Assembly: GCA_002325375.1 (NCBI GenBank)
Contig: DCRZ01000008.1
Span: 187,438 to 251,437 of the forward strand
Origin: Rhodospirillaceae bacterium UBA1479
GTDB lineage: Bacteria > Pseudomonadota > Alphaproteobacteria > Rhodospirillales > Casp-alpha2
DNA length: 64,000 nucleotides
Reading direction: 5' to 3'
Shown: one piece after another, positions 42,342-50,060 of the stretch
Numbering within the stretch: the stretch's first letter is position 1
Layout: each line of letters begins with the position of its first letter
Made by a program: the position numbers and the translations under genes
Notes under the pieces: model-generated
Told to the model about the DNA's origin: nothing
The model's input: the letters and a program-made list of their open reading frames with translations, nothing else
Database searches by the model: none

Positions 42342-42763
42342 TGCACCGTAAGGTCGTTCTCCGCGTCGTCTCCAAGTTCCTGATTCCGCCGATCCTGCTG
42401 TTCGCGCTTTACGTTCAGTTCCACGGCGACTTCGGCCCCGGCGGCGGGTTTCAGGCCGGCGTGATCTTCGGTTCGGGCTTTATCCTTTACGCCATCCTGT
42501 TCGGCGTCGAGACGGTGAAACGGGTGCTGCCGCCCTGGTCGACGCGCCTGCTGCTGGTCGTCGGCGTGCTGACTTATGGATTAACCGGGGTCGCGGGGCT
42601 GATCCTGGGCGGCAACTATCTGGACTACAACGTCCTGGCCCACGACCCCTTGCACGGGCAGCACTACGGCATCCTGATCGTCGAACTGGGCGTCGGCATC
42701 ACGGTCGCGGCGTCGATGATCACGATCTTCAACGTGTTCGCCGGCCAGTCGGGCGGGGACTGA
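42338..42763 (+). CDS. mrpB: Antiporter subunit MrpB/MnhB-like
   Basis: A 141-residue four-helix protein. MnhB signatures are FALYVQFHGDFGPGGGFQAGV, with the HGxxxPGGGFQ motif of MrpB/MbhF, and an internal LTYGLTG. It overlaps the upstream gene (ATGA). Together with MrpC it forms the central part of the complex. Confidence 0.94.
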   Translation: MMHRKVVLRVVSKFLIPPILLFALYVQFHGDFGPGGGFQAGVIFGSGFILYAILFGVETVKRVLPPWSTRLLLVVGVLTYGLTGVAGLILGGNYLDYNVLAHDPLHGQHYGILIVELGVGITVAASMITIFNVFAGQSGGD

Positions 42764-42767
42764 GACC

Positions 42768-43199
42768 ATGCAGGGATTAGTCGACATCTTCAAACCGCTT
42801 TATGATCTATGGCTTTCCTTCGAAGCCTTCATGGTCGGTCCGGCGTCGCCCGGCCTGCTCGGCTACTGGATCGTCATCGCGTTGATGATGACCGGGTTCT
42901 ACATCGTCATCGCCCATGACAACCTGGTGAAGAAGATCGTCGGTCTGAACGTGTTTCAGGTCTCGGTCTTTCTGTTCTACATCCTGATGGCCAAGGTCAC
43001 GGGCGGCACGGCGCCGATCCTGGCCGAAGGCATCACGCAATATTCAAACCCCCTGCCCCATGTCCTGATCCTGACCGCGATCGTGGTCGGCGTCGCCACC
43101 ACGGCCCTCGGCCTCGCCTTGGTCGTGCGCATCCGCAACGCCTACGACACCATCGAAGATGACGAGATCCTGGCCGTGGAAGAGGAGGAGGACAGGTGA
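42768..43199 (+). CDS. mrpC: Antiporter subunit MrpC/MnhC-like (NuoK-like)
   Basis: A 143-residue NuoK-like protein with three helices and LVKKIVGLNVFQVSVFLFY plus the C-terminal LPHVLILTAIVVGVATTALGLALVV pattern. An N-terminal 30-residue segment and a C-terminal acidic tail are longer than usual. It overlaps mrpD by four bases (GTGA). Confidence 0.94.
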   Translation: MQGLVDIFKPLYDLWLSFEAFMVGPASPGLLGYWIVIALMMTGFYIVIAHDNLVKKIVGLNVFQVSVFLFYILMAKVTGGTAPILAEGITQYSNPLPHVLILTAIVVGVATTALGLALVVRIRNAYDTIEDDEILAVEEEEDR

Positions 43200-44734
43200 C
43201 CATCTTCTACACCTATTTCCTGTCGCTGCCCTTTGCCGCCGCGATCGAACCGCACCTGCCCATCCTGCAGGTCGTCGTGCCGCTTCTCTGCGCGCCGATC
43301 TGCGTGCTGCTGCGCGACGCCAAGCTGAGCTGGCTGTGGGCGACGATCGTCACCTGGATCACCTTCTTCATCGCCCTGGTCCTGCTGGGCAAGGTGTTGG
43401 CCAGCGGCCTGATCATTTACGAGCTCGGCAGTTGGCCGGCGCCCTGGGGCATCGAATACCGCATCGACGCGGCCAACGCCCTGGTTCTGGTCATCGTCAC
43501 GGCAATCGCCGCGATCACCCTGCCCTACGCCAAGGTAAGCGTGGAGAAAGAGGTCGCCCGGCCGCGTATCTATCTGTTCTATCTGATGTACATGCTGTGC
43601 ATGACGGGCCTGCTCGGCATCACGACCACGGCGGACGCCTTCAACCTGTTCGTGTTCCTGGAAATCTCCTCCCTGTCGAGCTACGTGCTGATCAGCCTCG
43701 GCGGCAATCGCCGCGCCCTGACCGCGTCCTACCGCTATCTGATCATGGGCACTCTGGGCGCGACCTTCTACATCATCGGCGTCGGCATGATGTACATGAT
43801 GACCGGTTCGCTCAACATGGCGGACCTCGCGACCCTGCTGCCGGCCGTGGACCACACGCGCACGGTATTGGCCGCCTTCGCCTTCGTGGTCATCGGGTTG
43901 GGGCTCAAGCTCGCGATGTTCCCGCTGCACACCTGGCTGCCCAATGCCTATGCCTTCGCACCCTCGGCGGTCACTGTGTTTCTCGCCTCGACGGCGACCA
44001 AGGTCGCGATCTACGCCCTGCTGCGCCTTGTCTTCACCGTATTCGGCGGCACCGACCTGTTCGCCTCCACGGACATCAGCCTGATGCTGATCATCGTCGC
44101 CCTGATCGGCATGTTCGCGGGCGCCTTCGTCGCCATCTTCCAGACTGACGTGAAACGCATGCTGGCCTACTCCAGCGTGTCACAGGTCGGCTACATGGTG
44201 CTCGGCATCGGCATGGCCACCGCCGCGGGCCTGACCGGGGGTATCGTCCATCTGTTCAACCACGCCGTCATGAAGGGGGCTGCCTTCATGGCCGTGGGCG
44301 CCATGTTCTACGTGATCGGATCGGTCCGGCTCAACGACCTTGCCGGCATCGGCAAACGCATGCCGGTGACCACCGCGGTGTTCCTGGTCGCCGGGCTGTC
44401 GCTGATCGGCACGCCGCTGACGGTCGGCTTCATTTCCAAATGGCAGTTGGTGCAGGCCTCCCTCGCCCTCGGCTGGTGGTATGTCGCGGCAGGCATCCTG
44501 CTGTCGTCGCTGCTCGCCATTGTCTACGTCTGGCGGGTGGTCGAGGTCGCCTACCTCAAGGCCCCGCCCGAAGGCGCCGCCCGGCGCAGCGAGGCGCCGC
44601 TGTCCATGCTGGTGCCGATGATTGTGTTGGCTGCGGCCACCGTCTGGTTCGGCATCGACGGCGACACCACCTTGCGCATCGCCGGTGAGGCGGCCAACGC
44701 CCTCATGGGTCCCGCCAGTGGAGGCAAGCCATGA
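43196..44734 (+). CDS. mrpD: Antiporter subunit MrpD-like (NuoL/M/N family), first copy
   Basis: A 512-residue membrane protein of the NuoL/M/N family, with 14 or so helices; start GTG 43196. Characteristic marks are FLEISSLSSYVLISLG with the conserved Glu on helix 5, GLGLKLAMFPLHTWLPNAYAFAPS (with the helix-7 Lys), DVKRMLAYSSVSQVGYMVLG, HLFNHAVMKGAAFM (with helix-12-region Lys). This is the proton-path subunit of Mrp (MbhH-like). Overlaps mrpC and D2. Confidence 0.93.
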   Translation: MTIFYTYFLSLPFAAAIEPHLPILQVVVPLLCAPICVLLRDAKLSWLWATIVTWITFFIALVLLGKVLASGLIIYELGSWPAPWGIEYRIDAANALVLVIVTAIAAITLPYAKVSVEKEVARPRIYLFYLMYMLCMTGLLGITTTADAFNLFVFLEISSLSSYVLISLGGNRRALTASYRYLIMGTLGATFYIIGVGMMYMMTGSLNMADLATLLPAVDHTRTVLAAFAFVVIGLGLKLAMFPLHTWLPNAYAFAPSAVTVFLASTATKVAIYALLRLVFTVFGGTDLFASTDISLMLIIVALIGMFAGAFVAIFQTDVKRMLAYSSVSQVGYMVLGIGMATAAGLTGGIVHLFNHAVMKGAAFMAVGAMFYVIGSVRLNDLAGIGKRMPVTTAVFLVAGLSLIGTPLTVGFISKWQLVQASLALGWWYVAAGILLSSLLAIVYVWRVVEVAYLKAPPEGAARRSEAPLSMLVPMIVLAAATVWFGIDGDTTLRIAGEAANALMGPASGGKP

Positions 44735-46302
44735 CCGGTCTTCTTGCCGGCTGGGCACCGGGCGACGCCCTGGTTCTGGCTCTCGTCATTCCGGTTATCG
44801 GGGCGTTCGTGGTGCTGGCGCTCGGCCGTTGGGAAAATGCCCGCGATGGCGCCAGCCTGATCACGGCGGGCTGTCTGTTCTACGTCGTGACGCAGCTTTA
44901 CCCCATCGTCGCGGCCGGCGGCCGGCCCGACATCGTGCTGTTCGACATGGTGCCCGGGCTGTCGATCCGTCTGACGCTGGAACCGCTTGGCATGATCTTC
45001 GCCGGGATCGCCAGCTTCCTGTGGATCGTCACGACGCTGTACGCTATCGGCTACATGCGTGGTCATCACGAAGAAAACCAGACCCGGTTCTTCTTCTTCT
45101 TTGCCATCGCCATTGCGTCGGCCATCGGCGTCGCCCTCGCCGGCAACATGCTGACGCTGTTCGTGTTCTACGAAGTGCTGTCCGTCTCCACCTTCCCGCT
45201 GGTCGCCCATCACGGCACGGAAGAAGCCAAACGCTCGGGCCGGATCTATCTCGGCATCCTGCTGTCGACCTCAATCGGCTTCCTGTTGTTCGGCATGATC
45301 TGGACCTGGCAGATCGCCGGAACCCTCGATTTCGTGCGGGGCGGCGTGTTCAATGCCGAACAGGCCCAGGGCCCGATGATCGCAGTCCTGCTGGCGCTCT
45401 ATGCCTTCGGCATCGGCAAGGCGGCGTTGATGCCGTTCCACCGTTGGCTGCCCGCCGCCATGGTCGCCCCGACCCCGGTCTCGGCCTTGCTGCACGCGGT
45501 TGCGGTGGTCAAGGCGGGCGTGTTCTCTGTTCTTAAGGTCGTCGTTTACATATTCGGAATCGACCTTTTGAAATTGGCGCCGGGTACAGATTTTCTGCTC
45601 TATGTCGCCGCGTTCACCATCATCGCGGCATCTATCGTCGCCATGCGTCAGGACAACCTGAAGCTTCGCCTCGCCTATTCGACAGTGAGCCAGTTAAGTT
45701 ACATCGTCCTGGGCGCCATGCTGGCGTCCGATATTGCGGCCCTTGGGTCGGCGATGCACATCGTGATGCATGCCTTCGGCAAGATCACCCTGTTCTTCTG
45801 CGCCGGCGCAATCATTGTATTCGCTCACAAGACCGATATTTCCGACATGAAAGGGCTTGGCCACCGGATGCCGGTGACCTTTTTCTGCTTCTTCCTGGCG
45901 TCGTTGTCCTTGATCGGCCTGCCCCCCATGGGCGGAATGTGGTCGAAATGGTACATCGCCCTAGGCGCGGCCGAGACCCACCAGTTGATATTCATCGCGG
46001 TGCTTATGGTGTCGTCGCTCTTGAATTTGGCCTATTTGATGCCGGTGGTTCTATACGGCTTCTTCGGCAAAGCGCCGATACAGTCAGAGGAAGACGCGGA
46101 CAACGATCATGACGACCATGAGCACCATCATGCACCGCCGAACCATCTCCTTCTTCGGCATATGACGTTCGGTCGAGAAGGCATATCCGATGCCTCCTTT
46201 ATGTGCTTGCTACCCATCGTGCTGACGGCGACGGGCTGTGTCCTTCTGTTCTTCTATGCGGACCGAATTCGCATATTCCTATTACCCGTATTTGGAGGCT
46301 GA
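44731..46302 (+). CDS. Second NuoL/M/N-family subunit (D2)
   Basis: A 523-residue NuoM/MrpD-like protein overlapping mrpD by ATGA. It has GNMLTLFVFYEVLSVSTFPLV, with the Glu of the ion path, YAFGIGKAALMPFHRWLPAAMVAPTPVSALLHAVAVVKAGV with two lysines, and KLRLAYSTVSQLSYIVLG. A His-rich patch (DHDDHEHHHAPP) lies near 455-470, before the last helix. GC at third codon position drops sharply near 45525: by my hand count 106 of 120 codons in 45121-45480, and 176 of 240 in 45541-46260. The role may replace the NuoL-like N-terminal part of MrpA. Confidence 0.87.
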   Translation: MTGLLAGWAPGDALVLALVIPVIGAFVVLALGRWENARDGASLITAGCLFYVVTQLYPIVAAGGRPDIVLFDMVPGLSIRLTLEPLGMIFAGIASFLWIVTTLYAIGYMRGHHEENQTRFFFFFAIAIASAIGVALAGNMLTLFVFYEVLSVSTFPLVAHHGTEEAKRSGRIYLGILLSTSIGFLLFGMIWTWQIAGTLDFVRGGVFNAEQAQGPMIAVLLALYAFGIGKAALMPFHRWLPAAMVAPTPVSALLHAVAVVKAGVFSVLKVVVYIFGIDLLKLAPGTDFLLYVAAFTIIAASIVAMRQDNLKLRLAYSTVSQLSYIVLGAMLASDIAALGSAMHIVMHAFGKITLFFCAGAIIVFAHKTDISDMKGLGHRMPVTFFCFFLASLSLIGLPPMGGMWSKWYIALGAAETHQLIFIAVLMVSSLLNLAYLMPVVLYGFFGKAPIQSEEDADNDHDDHEHHHAPPNHLLLRHMTFGREGISDASFMCLLPIVLTATGCVLLFFYADRIRIFLLPVFGG

Positions 46303-46304
46303 GC

Positions 46305-46580
46305 ATGAGCGAGGACCAAGAGCAGGGCAACAGCGCGCGCCGGTACTGGCTCGATGATCAGAAGAACGTGCGAAAGATCATAATCGCGCTTTTCATCGTC
46401 TGCGGGCTGCTTTTTCTGGCTGACGGTTTCTACGAAAAACATTCTCACTTCGGGTTCGAGGATGTTTTCGGCTTCTATGCGATCTACGGGTTCGTGATGT
46501 GTGTCGCCCTGGTGATTGCGGCAAAAGTGATGCGCATCTTTCTAATGCGTGATGAGGATTATTATGACCGCGATCAGTAG
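46305..46580 (+). CDS. 91-residue two-helix protein of the antiporter operon
   Basis: Starts MSEDQEQGNSARRYWLDDQK with GGAGG upstream. Two transmembrane helices (about 24-40 and 54-75) connect via a loop FYEKHSHFGFEDVFGFYAIYGF, and the C-terminal tail is acidic (RDEDYYDRDQ). I do not recognise it as any named Mrp subunit. Its position between D2 and D3 and its overlap with D3 suggest a small bridging or assembly subunit. Composition matches the lower-GC tract. Confidence 0.78.
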   Translation: MSEDQEQGNSARRYWLDDQKNVRKIIIALFIVCGLLFLADGFYEKHSHFGFEDVFGFYAIYGFVMCVALVIAAKVMRIFLMRDEDYYDRDQ

Positions 46581-48270
46581 CATCAATCCGGGCTTGATCC
46601 TTATCCTGGGCGCGCTGCCAGCGCTCCTGCTGCCCTTGGTCATCAGGCGCCTCTATATCCTCGCGCTGCCGATTGTCGGCTTCATGCTCGTCCATCAGTT
46701 GGAGCCGGGGACCCTGGTGACCATGGAAGCCTTCGGCATGACGCTGGAGCCTTTGCAGGTCGATCGTCTGTCCCTCGTTTGGGGTTACATCTTCAATATC
46801 GCAGCGTTTTTGGGTCTTCTGTTCGCATGGCACGAGCGCGACATTCTGCAGCAGGTTTCCGCGCTGGTGTACGCGGGTGCGGCCATCGCTGCGGTCTTCG
46901 CCGGCGACTTGGTGACACTGTTCGTGTTCTGGGAACTCACCGGGGTATCGTCGGTGTTTCTCATCTGGGCGTCCCGGACTCCGGAAGCCTATCGATGCGG
47001 CATGCGCTACTTGGTGATTCAGGTCACGTCCGGCGTCATTCTATTGGCTGGAGCGATCATCTGGTATGCAGATACGGGTTCTATCGACTTCGGCCATATC
47101 GGCATCGATTCCATGGCCGGAAAACTGATCCTGGTGGCATTTGGAATCAAATGCGCGTTTCCGCTTCTGCACAACTGGCTGCAGGACGCCTATCCGCAAG
47201 CGACCGTGACCGGAACCGTGATCCTCAGCGCATTCACGACCAAACTTGCCGTTTATGCCCTCGCGCGCGGCTTCGCCGGGACCGAAGCCCTGATCTATAT
47301 CGGTGCGACCATGACCGCGTTCCCAATCTTCTACGCGGTAATCGAGAACGACCTTCGGCGCGTTCTGGCATATTCGCTCAACAACCAGCTCGGTTTCATG
47401 GTTGTGGGTGTGGGTGTCGGAACGGAATTGGCCCTGAACGGCACGGCGGCCCACGCGTTCAGCCACATCCTTTACAAGGCTCTCCTGTTCATGTCGATGG
47501 GCGCGGTATTGTTCAGAACCGGCACTTGCAAGGGCTCAGAACTCGGCGGGCTGTACAAATCCATGCCCTTAACGACCGGGTTCTGCATCATCGGCGCGGC
47601 ATCGATTTCGGCGTTTCCTCTCTTCTCCGGCTTTATCTCGAAATCGATGATTCTCACGGCCGTCGCCGAAGAACACCGCTGGTTCATCTGGGGAACACTG
47701 CTGTTCGCATCGGCAGGCGTCTTCCATCACTCCGGCATCAAGATTCCCTATTTCGCGTTCTTCGCTCATGACAGTGGCCGCCGCGTTAAGGAAGCCCCTT
47801 GGCACATGCTGCTGGCCATGGGACTTACGGCGTTCCTGTGCATCTTTATTGGCGTCTATCCAACGGCGCTATACGACATCTTGCCTTATGCCGTCGATTA
47901 CAAGCCGTACACGTCGTATCACGTGGTTCAGCAGTTGCAGCTTTTGATGTTTTCAGCGCTTGCCTTTACGGTATTGATGCTGACGCGCATCTATCCCCCG
48001 GAACTTAGATCCACCAATCTGGATACCGATTGGTTCTACCGGGTCGCCGGGCCGTTCGTGGTCGGTCGTCTGGTGCAGGGGTTGGCGGCCATCGGCACCG
48101 CCATCGAAACTTCACTGACCAAGGTGGCCGTCGATACGATCACGGTCATCCGCCGTCACCATGGGCCCGAAGGCTTCATGGCCAAGACCCTGCATCTTAG
48201 TTCGATGGTGTTCTGGGTGGTGGCCGCGCTGGCCTTCGTGCTGATCCTGGACTTCGCCCGGGGCGTCTGA
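46564..48270 (+). CDS. Third NuoL/M/N-family subunit (D3)
   Basis: A 568-residue NuoL/M/N-type protein; start ATG 46564 has GAGG six bases upstream and overlaps the 91-residue gene. FVFWELTGVSSVFLIW carries the Glu, GIKCAFPLLHNWLQDAYPQATVTG the first Lys, and HAFSHILYKALLFMSMGAV the second Lys; DLRRVLAYSLNNQLGFMVVG is the usual broken helix. A C-terminal extension of roughly 70 residues ends in a helix, somewhat like the long lateral arm of NuoL. It is more distant from MrpD than D2 is. The last 250 bases return to high GC3. Confidence 0.87.
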   Translation: MTAISSINPGLILILGALPALLLPLVIRRLYILALPIVGFMLVHQLEPGTLVTMEAFGMTLEPLQVDRLSLVWGYIFNIAAFLGLLFAWHERDILQQVSALVYAGAAIAAVFAGDLVTLFVFWELTGVSSVFLIWASRTPEAYRCGMRYLVIQVTSGVILLAGAIIWYADTGSIDFGHIGIDSMAGKLILVAFGIKCAFPLLHNWLQDAYPQATVTGTVILSAFTTKLAVYALARGFAGTEALIYIGATMTAFPIFYAVIENDLRRVLAYSLNNQLGFMVVGVGVGTELALNGTAAHAFSHILYKALLFMSMGAVLFRTGTCKGSELGGLYKSMPLTTGFCIIGAASISAFPLFSGFISKSMILTAVAEEHRWFIWGTLLFASAGVFHHSGIKIPYFAFFAHDSGRRVKEAPWHMLLAMGLTAFLCIFIGVYPTALYDILPYAVDYKPYTSYHVVQQLQLLMFSALAFTVLMLTRIYPPELRSTNLDTDWFYRVAGPFVVGRLVQGLAAIGTAIETSLTKVAVDTITVIRRHHGPEGFMAKTLHLSSMVFWVVAALAFVLILDFARGV

Positions 48271-48288
48271 CCGCCACGGTTTGTCCTG

Positions 48289-49092
48289 CTACTGTTCGTC
48301 GATGCGCAGGTTGACGTCCATTTCCTCGAGCCCGCCGCCCGAGCGCAGCCCCCGGATCGGGCAGGCCGTGCCGTAGTCGAGCCCCAGCGCCAACCGGATA
48401 TAGGCATCCGTCGCACATTGATCGTTGGCCGGATCGAAGCTGACCCAGCCCAAGCCTTCGACCAGGGTCTCGGCCCAGGCGTGGCTTGCCAGATGGCTGT
48501 CATTGCCCTTCCCCGCCGCCAGGTATCCGGATACGTAGCGCGTGGGCAAGCCCAGGTGCCGGGCGGCGGCGATGAACAGATGCGCCTGGTCCTGGCACAC
48601 CCCCTTACCGGCGGCCAGCGCCTCGGAAGCCTTGGTTTCCACCGTGGTCTGGCCGGCCTGATATTTCACGGCCTCGGCCACCGCGGCCATCAGGGCATGG
48701 CCCGCGGCAAGCGCCCCCTGCGATTCAAGAACCTTGGCGATCGGCTTGGCGAACTTACGGATTCCGTCGTCGGCATCCGTGTAATCCGTGGGCGTGAGAA
48801 AGATATAGGGCGGCAGCCCGTCGTCCATGGGCAGGATGCCGTTGGTATCCGATGTCATGATCTCGCCGCTGACGGTGACGCGCACCTCGTCGTGCTCTCC
48901 GTCAAAGGTCACGACATGGGCGTGGTTGTCGAACCCGTCGGTCCAGGGCGTCAGACGCCCGCTCGCCGTGATCTCCCATTGGCGGACCCGCTGGCACAGG
49001 TCGGCGCGCGGCGTCATCCGAATGTACTGAATCGAATGGGTCGCCGCTTCCGCGAACTTGAACTGGGTGACGTGCTTGACGGTCAGATGCAT
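48289..49092 (-). CDS. Transglutaminase-like protein with Bact_transglu_N domain
   Basis: A 267-residue protein. The N-terminal beta domain (about 1-110; MHLTVKHVTQFKF, with SIQYIRMTPR) precedes a papain-fold transglutaminase core with catalytic Cys in GVCQDQAHLF, His in SHAWAET and Asp in FDPANDQ. These proteins cleave or crosslink peptides; the group is tied to the alpha-E and ATP-grasp genes next to it, forming the trio COG2308/COG2307/COG1305. It ends 18 bases from the convergent antiporter operon. Confidence 0.93.
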   Translation of the reverse strand: MHLTVKHVTQFKFAEAATHSIQYIRMTPRADLCQRVRQWEITASGRLTPWTDGFDNHAHVVTFDGEHDEVRVTVSGEIMTSDTNGILPMDDGLPPYIFLTPTDYTDADDGIRKFAKPIAKVLESQGALAAGHALMAAVAEAVKYQAGQTTVETKASEALAAGKGVCQDQAHLFIAAARHLGLPTRYVSGYLAAGKGNDSHLASHAWAETLVEGLGWVSFDPANDQCATDAYIRLALGLDYGTACPIRGLRSGGGLEEMDVNLRIDEQ

Positions 49093-49099
49093 GACGCAC

Positions 49100-50044
49100 T
49101 CATTGGATCATCAGGAAGTCTTTTTGGATTTGCAGGCTGAGATCGTGCAGGCCGGCCCGGTAATCTTCCAGGAACCGCGCCATGCCCGTGCGGTAGACGC
49201 GGTCGATGCGCGCCGACTGCAGCCGGTTGAGAAGGTCGCGCGACTGTTCGAAACACCGCGACCGCGGGCGCAGGCCTTCCAGAACTTCGCAAATCTCCTC
49301 GACACAGGCCATGACGGAACGCGGGATCTCCTCGTTCAGGGTCAGCAATTCAACGACCCGGCGCGGGTCGATCTGGCTTTTGTAGATTTCCCGGTAGGCC
49401 TTGTAGGCGTTGACCGATCGCAACAGCGTGCCCCATTGGTAATAATCGAGGGTCGCCGTGTCCTCACGCGAAATGGGGCCCGTCGGCTTGAAGGTATGGG
49501 CGCGGGCGGCCAGCAAGCGAATGGTATTTTCCGCCCGCTCGATAAACACGCCCATACGCCAGAATTCAAAGGCTTCGCCGCGCCGCATGGTGCCATGGGC
49601 AACCCCGCGGAACAGGTGCGAACGCACCTTGATCCATTCCAGGAATTCGTGATGCCCCATGTCCAGCATGTCGGCATAGGTGGTCTTTGCAATGTCCAAC
49701 CAAGTCGAATTGATGGTCTCCCACATGTCCGTGGTCAACACATGGCGCGTGGCGCGCACGTTCTCGCGCGCCGACCAAACACAGGACCGGATGCTTGACG
49801 GGTTTTCGCGGTCCAGCACCATGTAGGTCAGCACCGGATCGGTCTTGAAGGCATCGTACTTGGCAAGGTAGGCGTTGCGTTCGGCCTCGGACTGGAACAG
49901 CCCTTCCCACAGGCCCGCCTGGGCCCCCCGCCGCGCCGGCAGCAGGGACATGTGATAAAGCCCGGTCAGCAGGCGCGCGGTATTTTCCGAACGCTCCATA
50001 TAGCGCGCCATCCAGAACAGGTTTTCGGCGGTGCTCGATAACAT
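49100..50044 (-). CDS. Alpha-E domain (DUF403) protein
   Basis: A 314-residue all-helical protein starting MLSSTAENLFWMARYMERSENTARLL, the standard opening of this family. Its role is unknown; it is nearly always encoded with the ATP-grasp protein of the trio, and is thought to work with it in peptide or amide-bond formation. It lies seven bases upstream of the transglutaminase gene and 16 bases after the ATP-grasp gene. Confidence 0.94.
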   Translation of the reverse strand: MLSSTAENLFWMARYMERSENTARLLTGLYHMSLLPARRGAQAGLWEGLFQSEAERNAYLAKYDAFKTDPVLTYMVLDRENPSSIRSCVWSARENVRATRHVLTTDMWETINSTWLDIAKTTYADMLDMGHHEFLEWIKVRSHLFRGVAHGTMRRGEAFEFWRMGVFIERAENTIRLLAARAHTFKPTGPISREDTATLDYYQWGTLLRSVNAYKAYREIYKSQIDPRRVVELLTLNEEIPRSVMACVEEICEVLEGLRPRSRCFEQSRDLLNRLQSARIDRVYRTGMARFLEDYRAGLHDLSLQIQKDFLMIQ

Positions 50045-50060
50045 CTCTGCGTCGCCCTCC

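Noticed and set aside
43142..43930. 262-codon minus-strand frame inside the antiporter operon
   Set aside because: Mirror of mrpD hydrophobic codons; no start site or homology.
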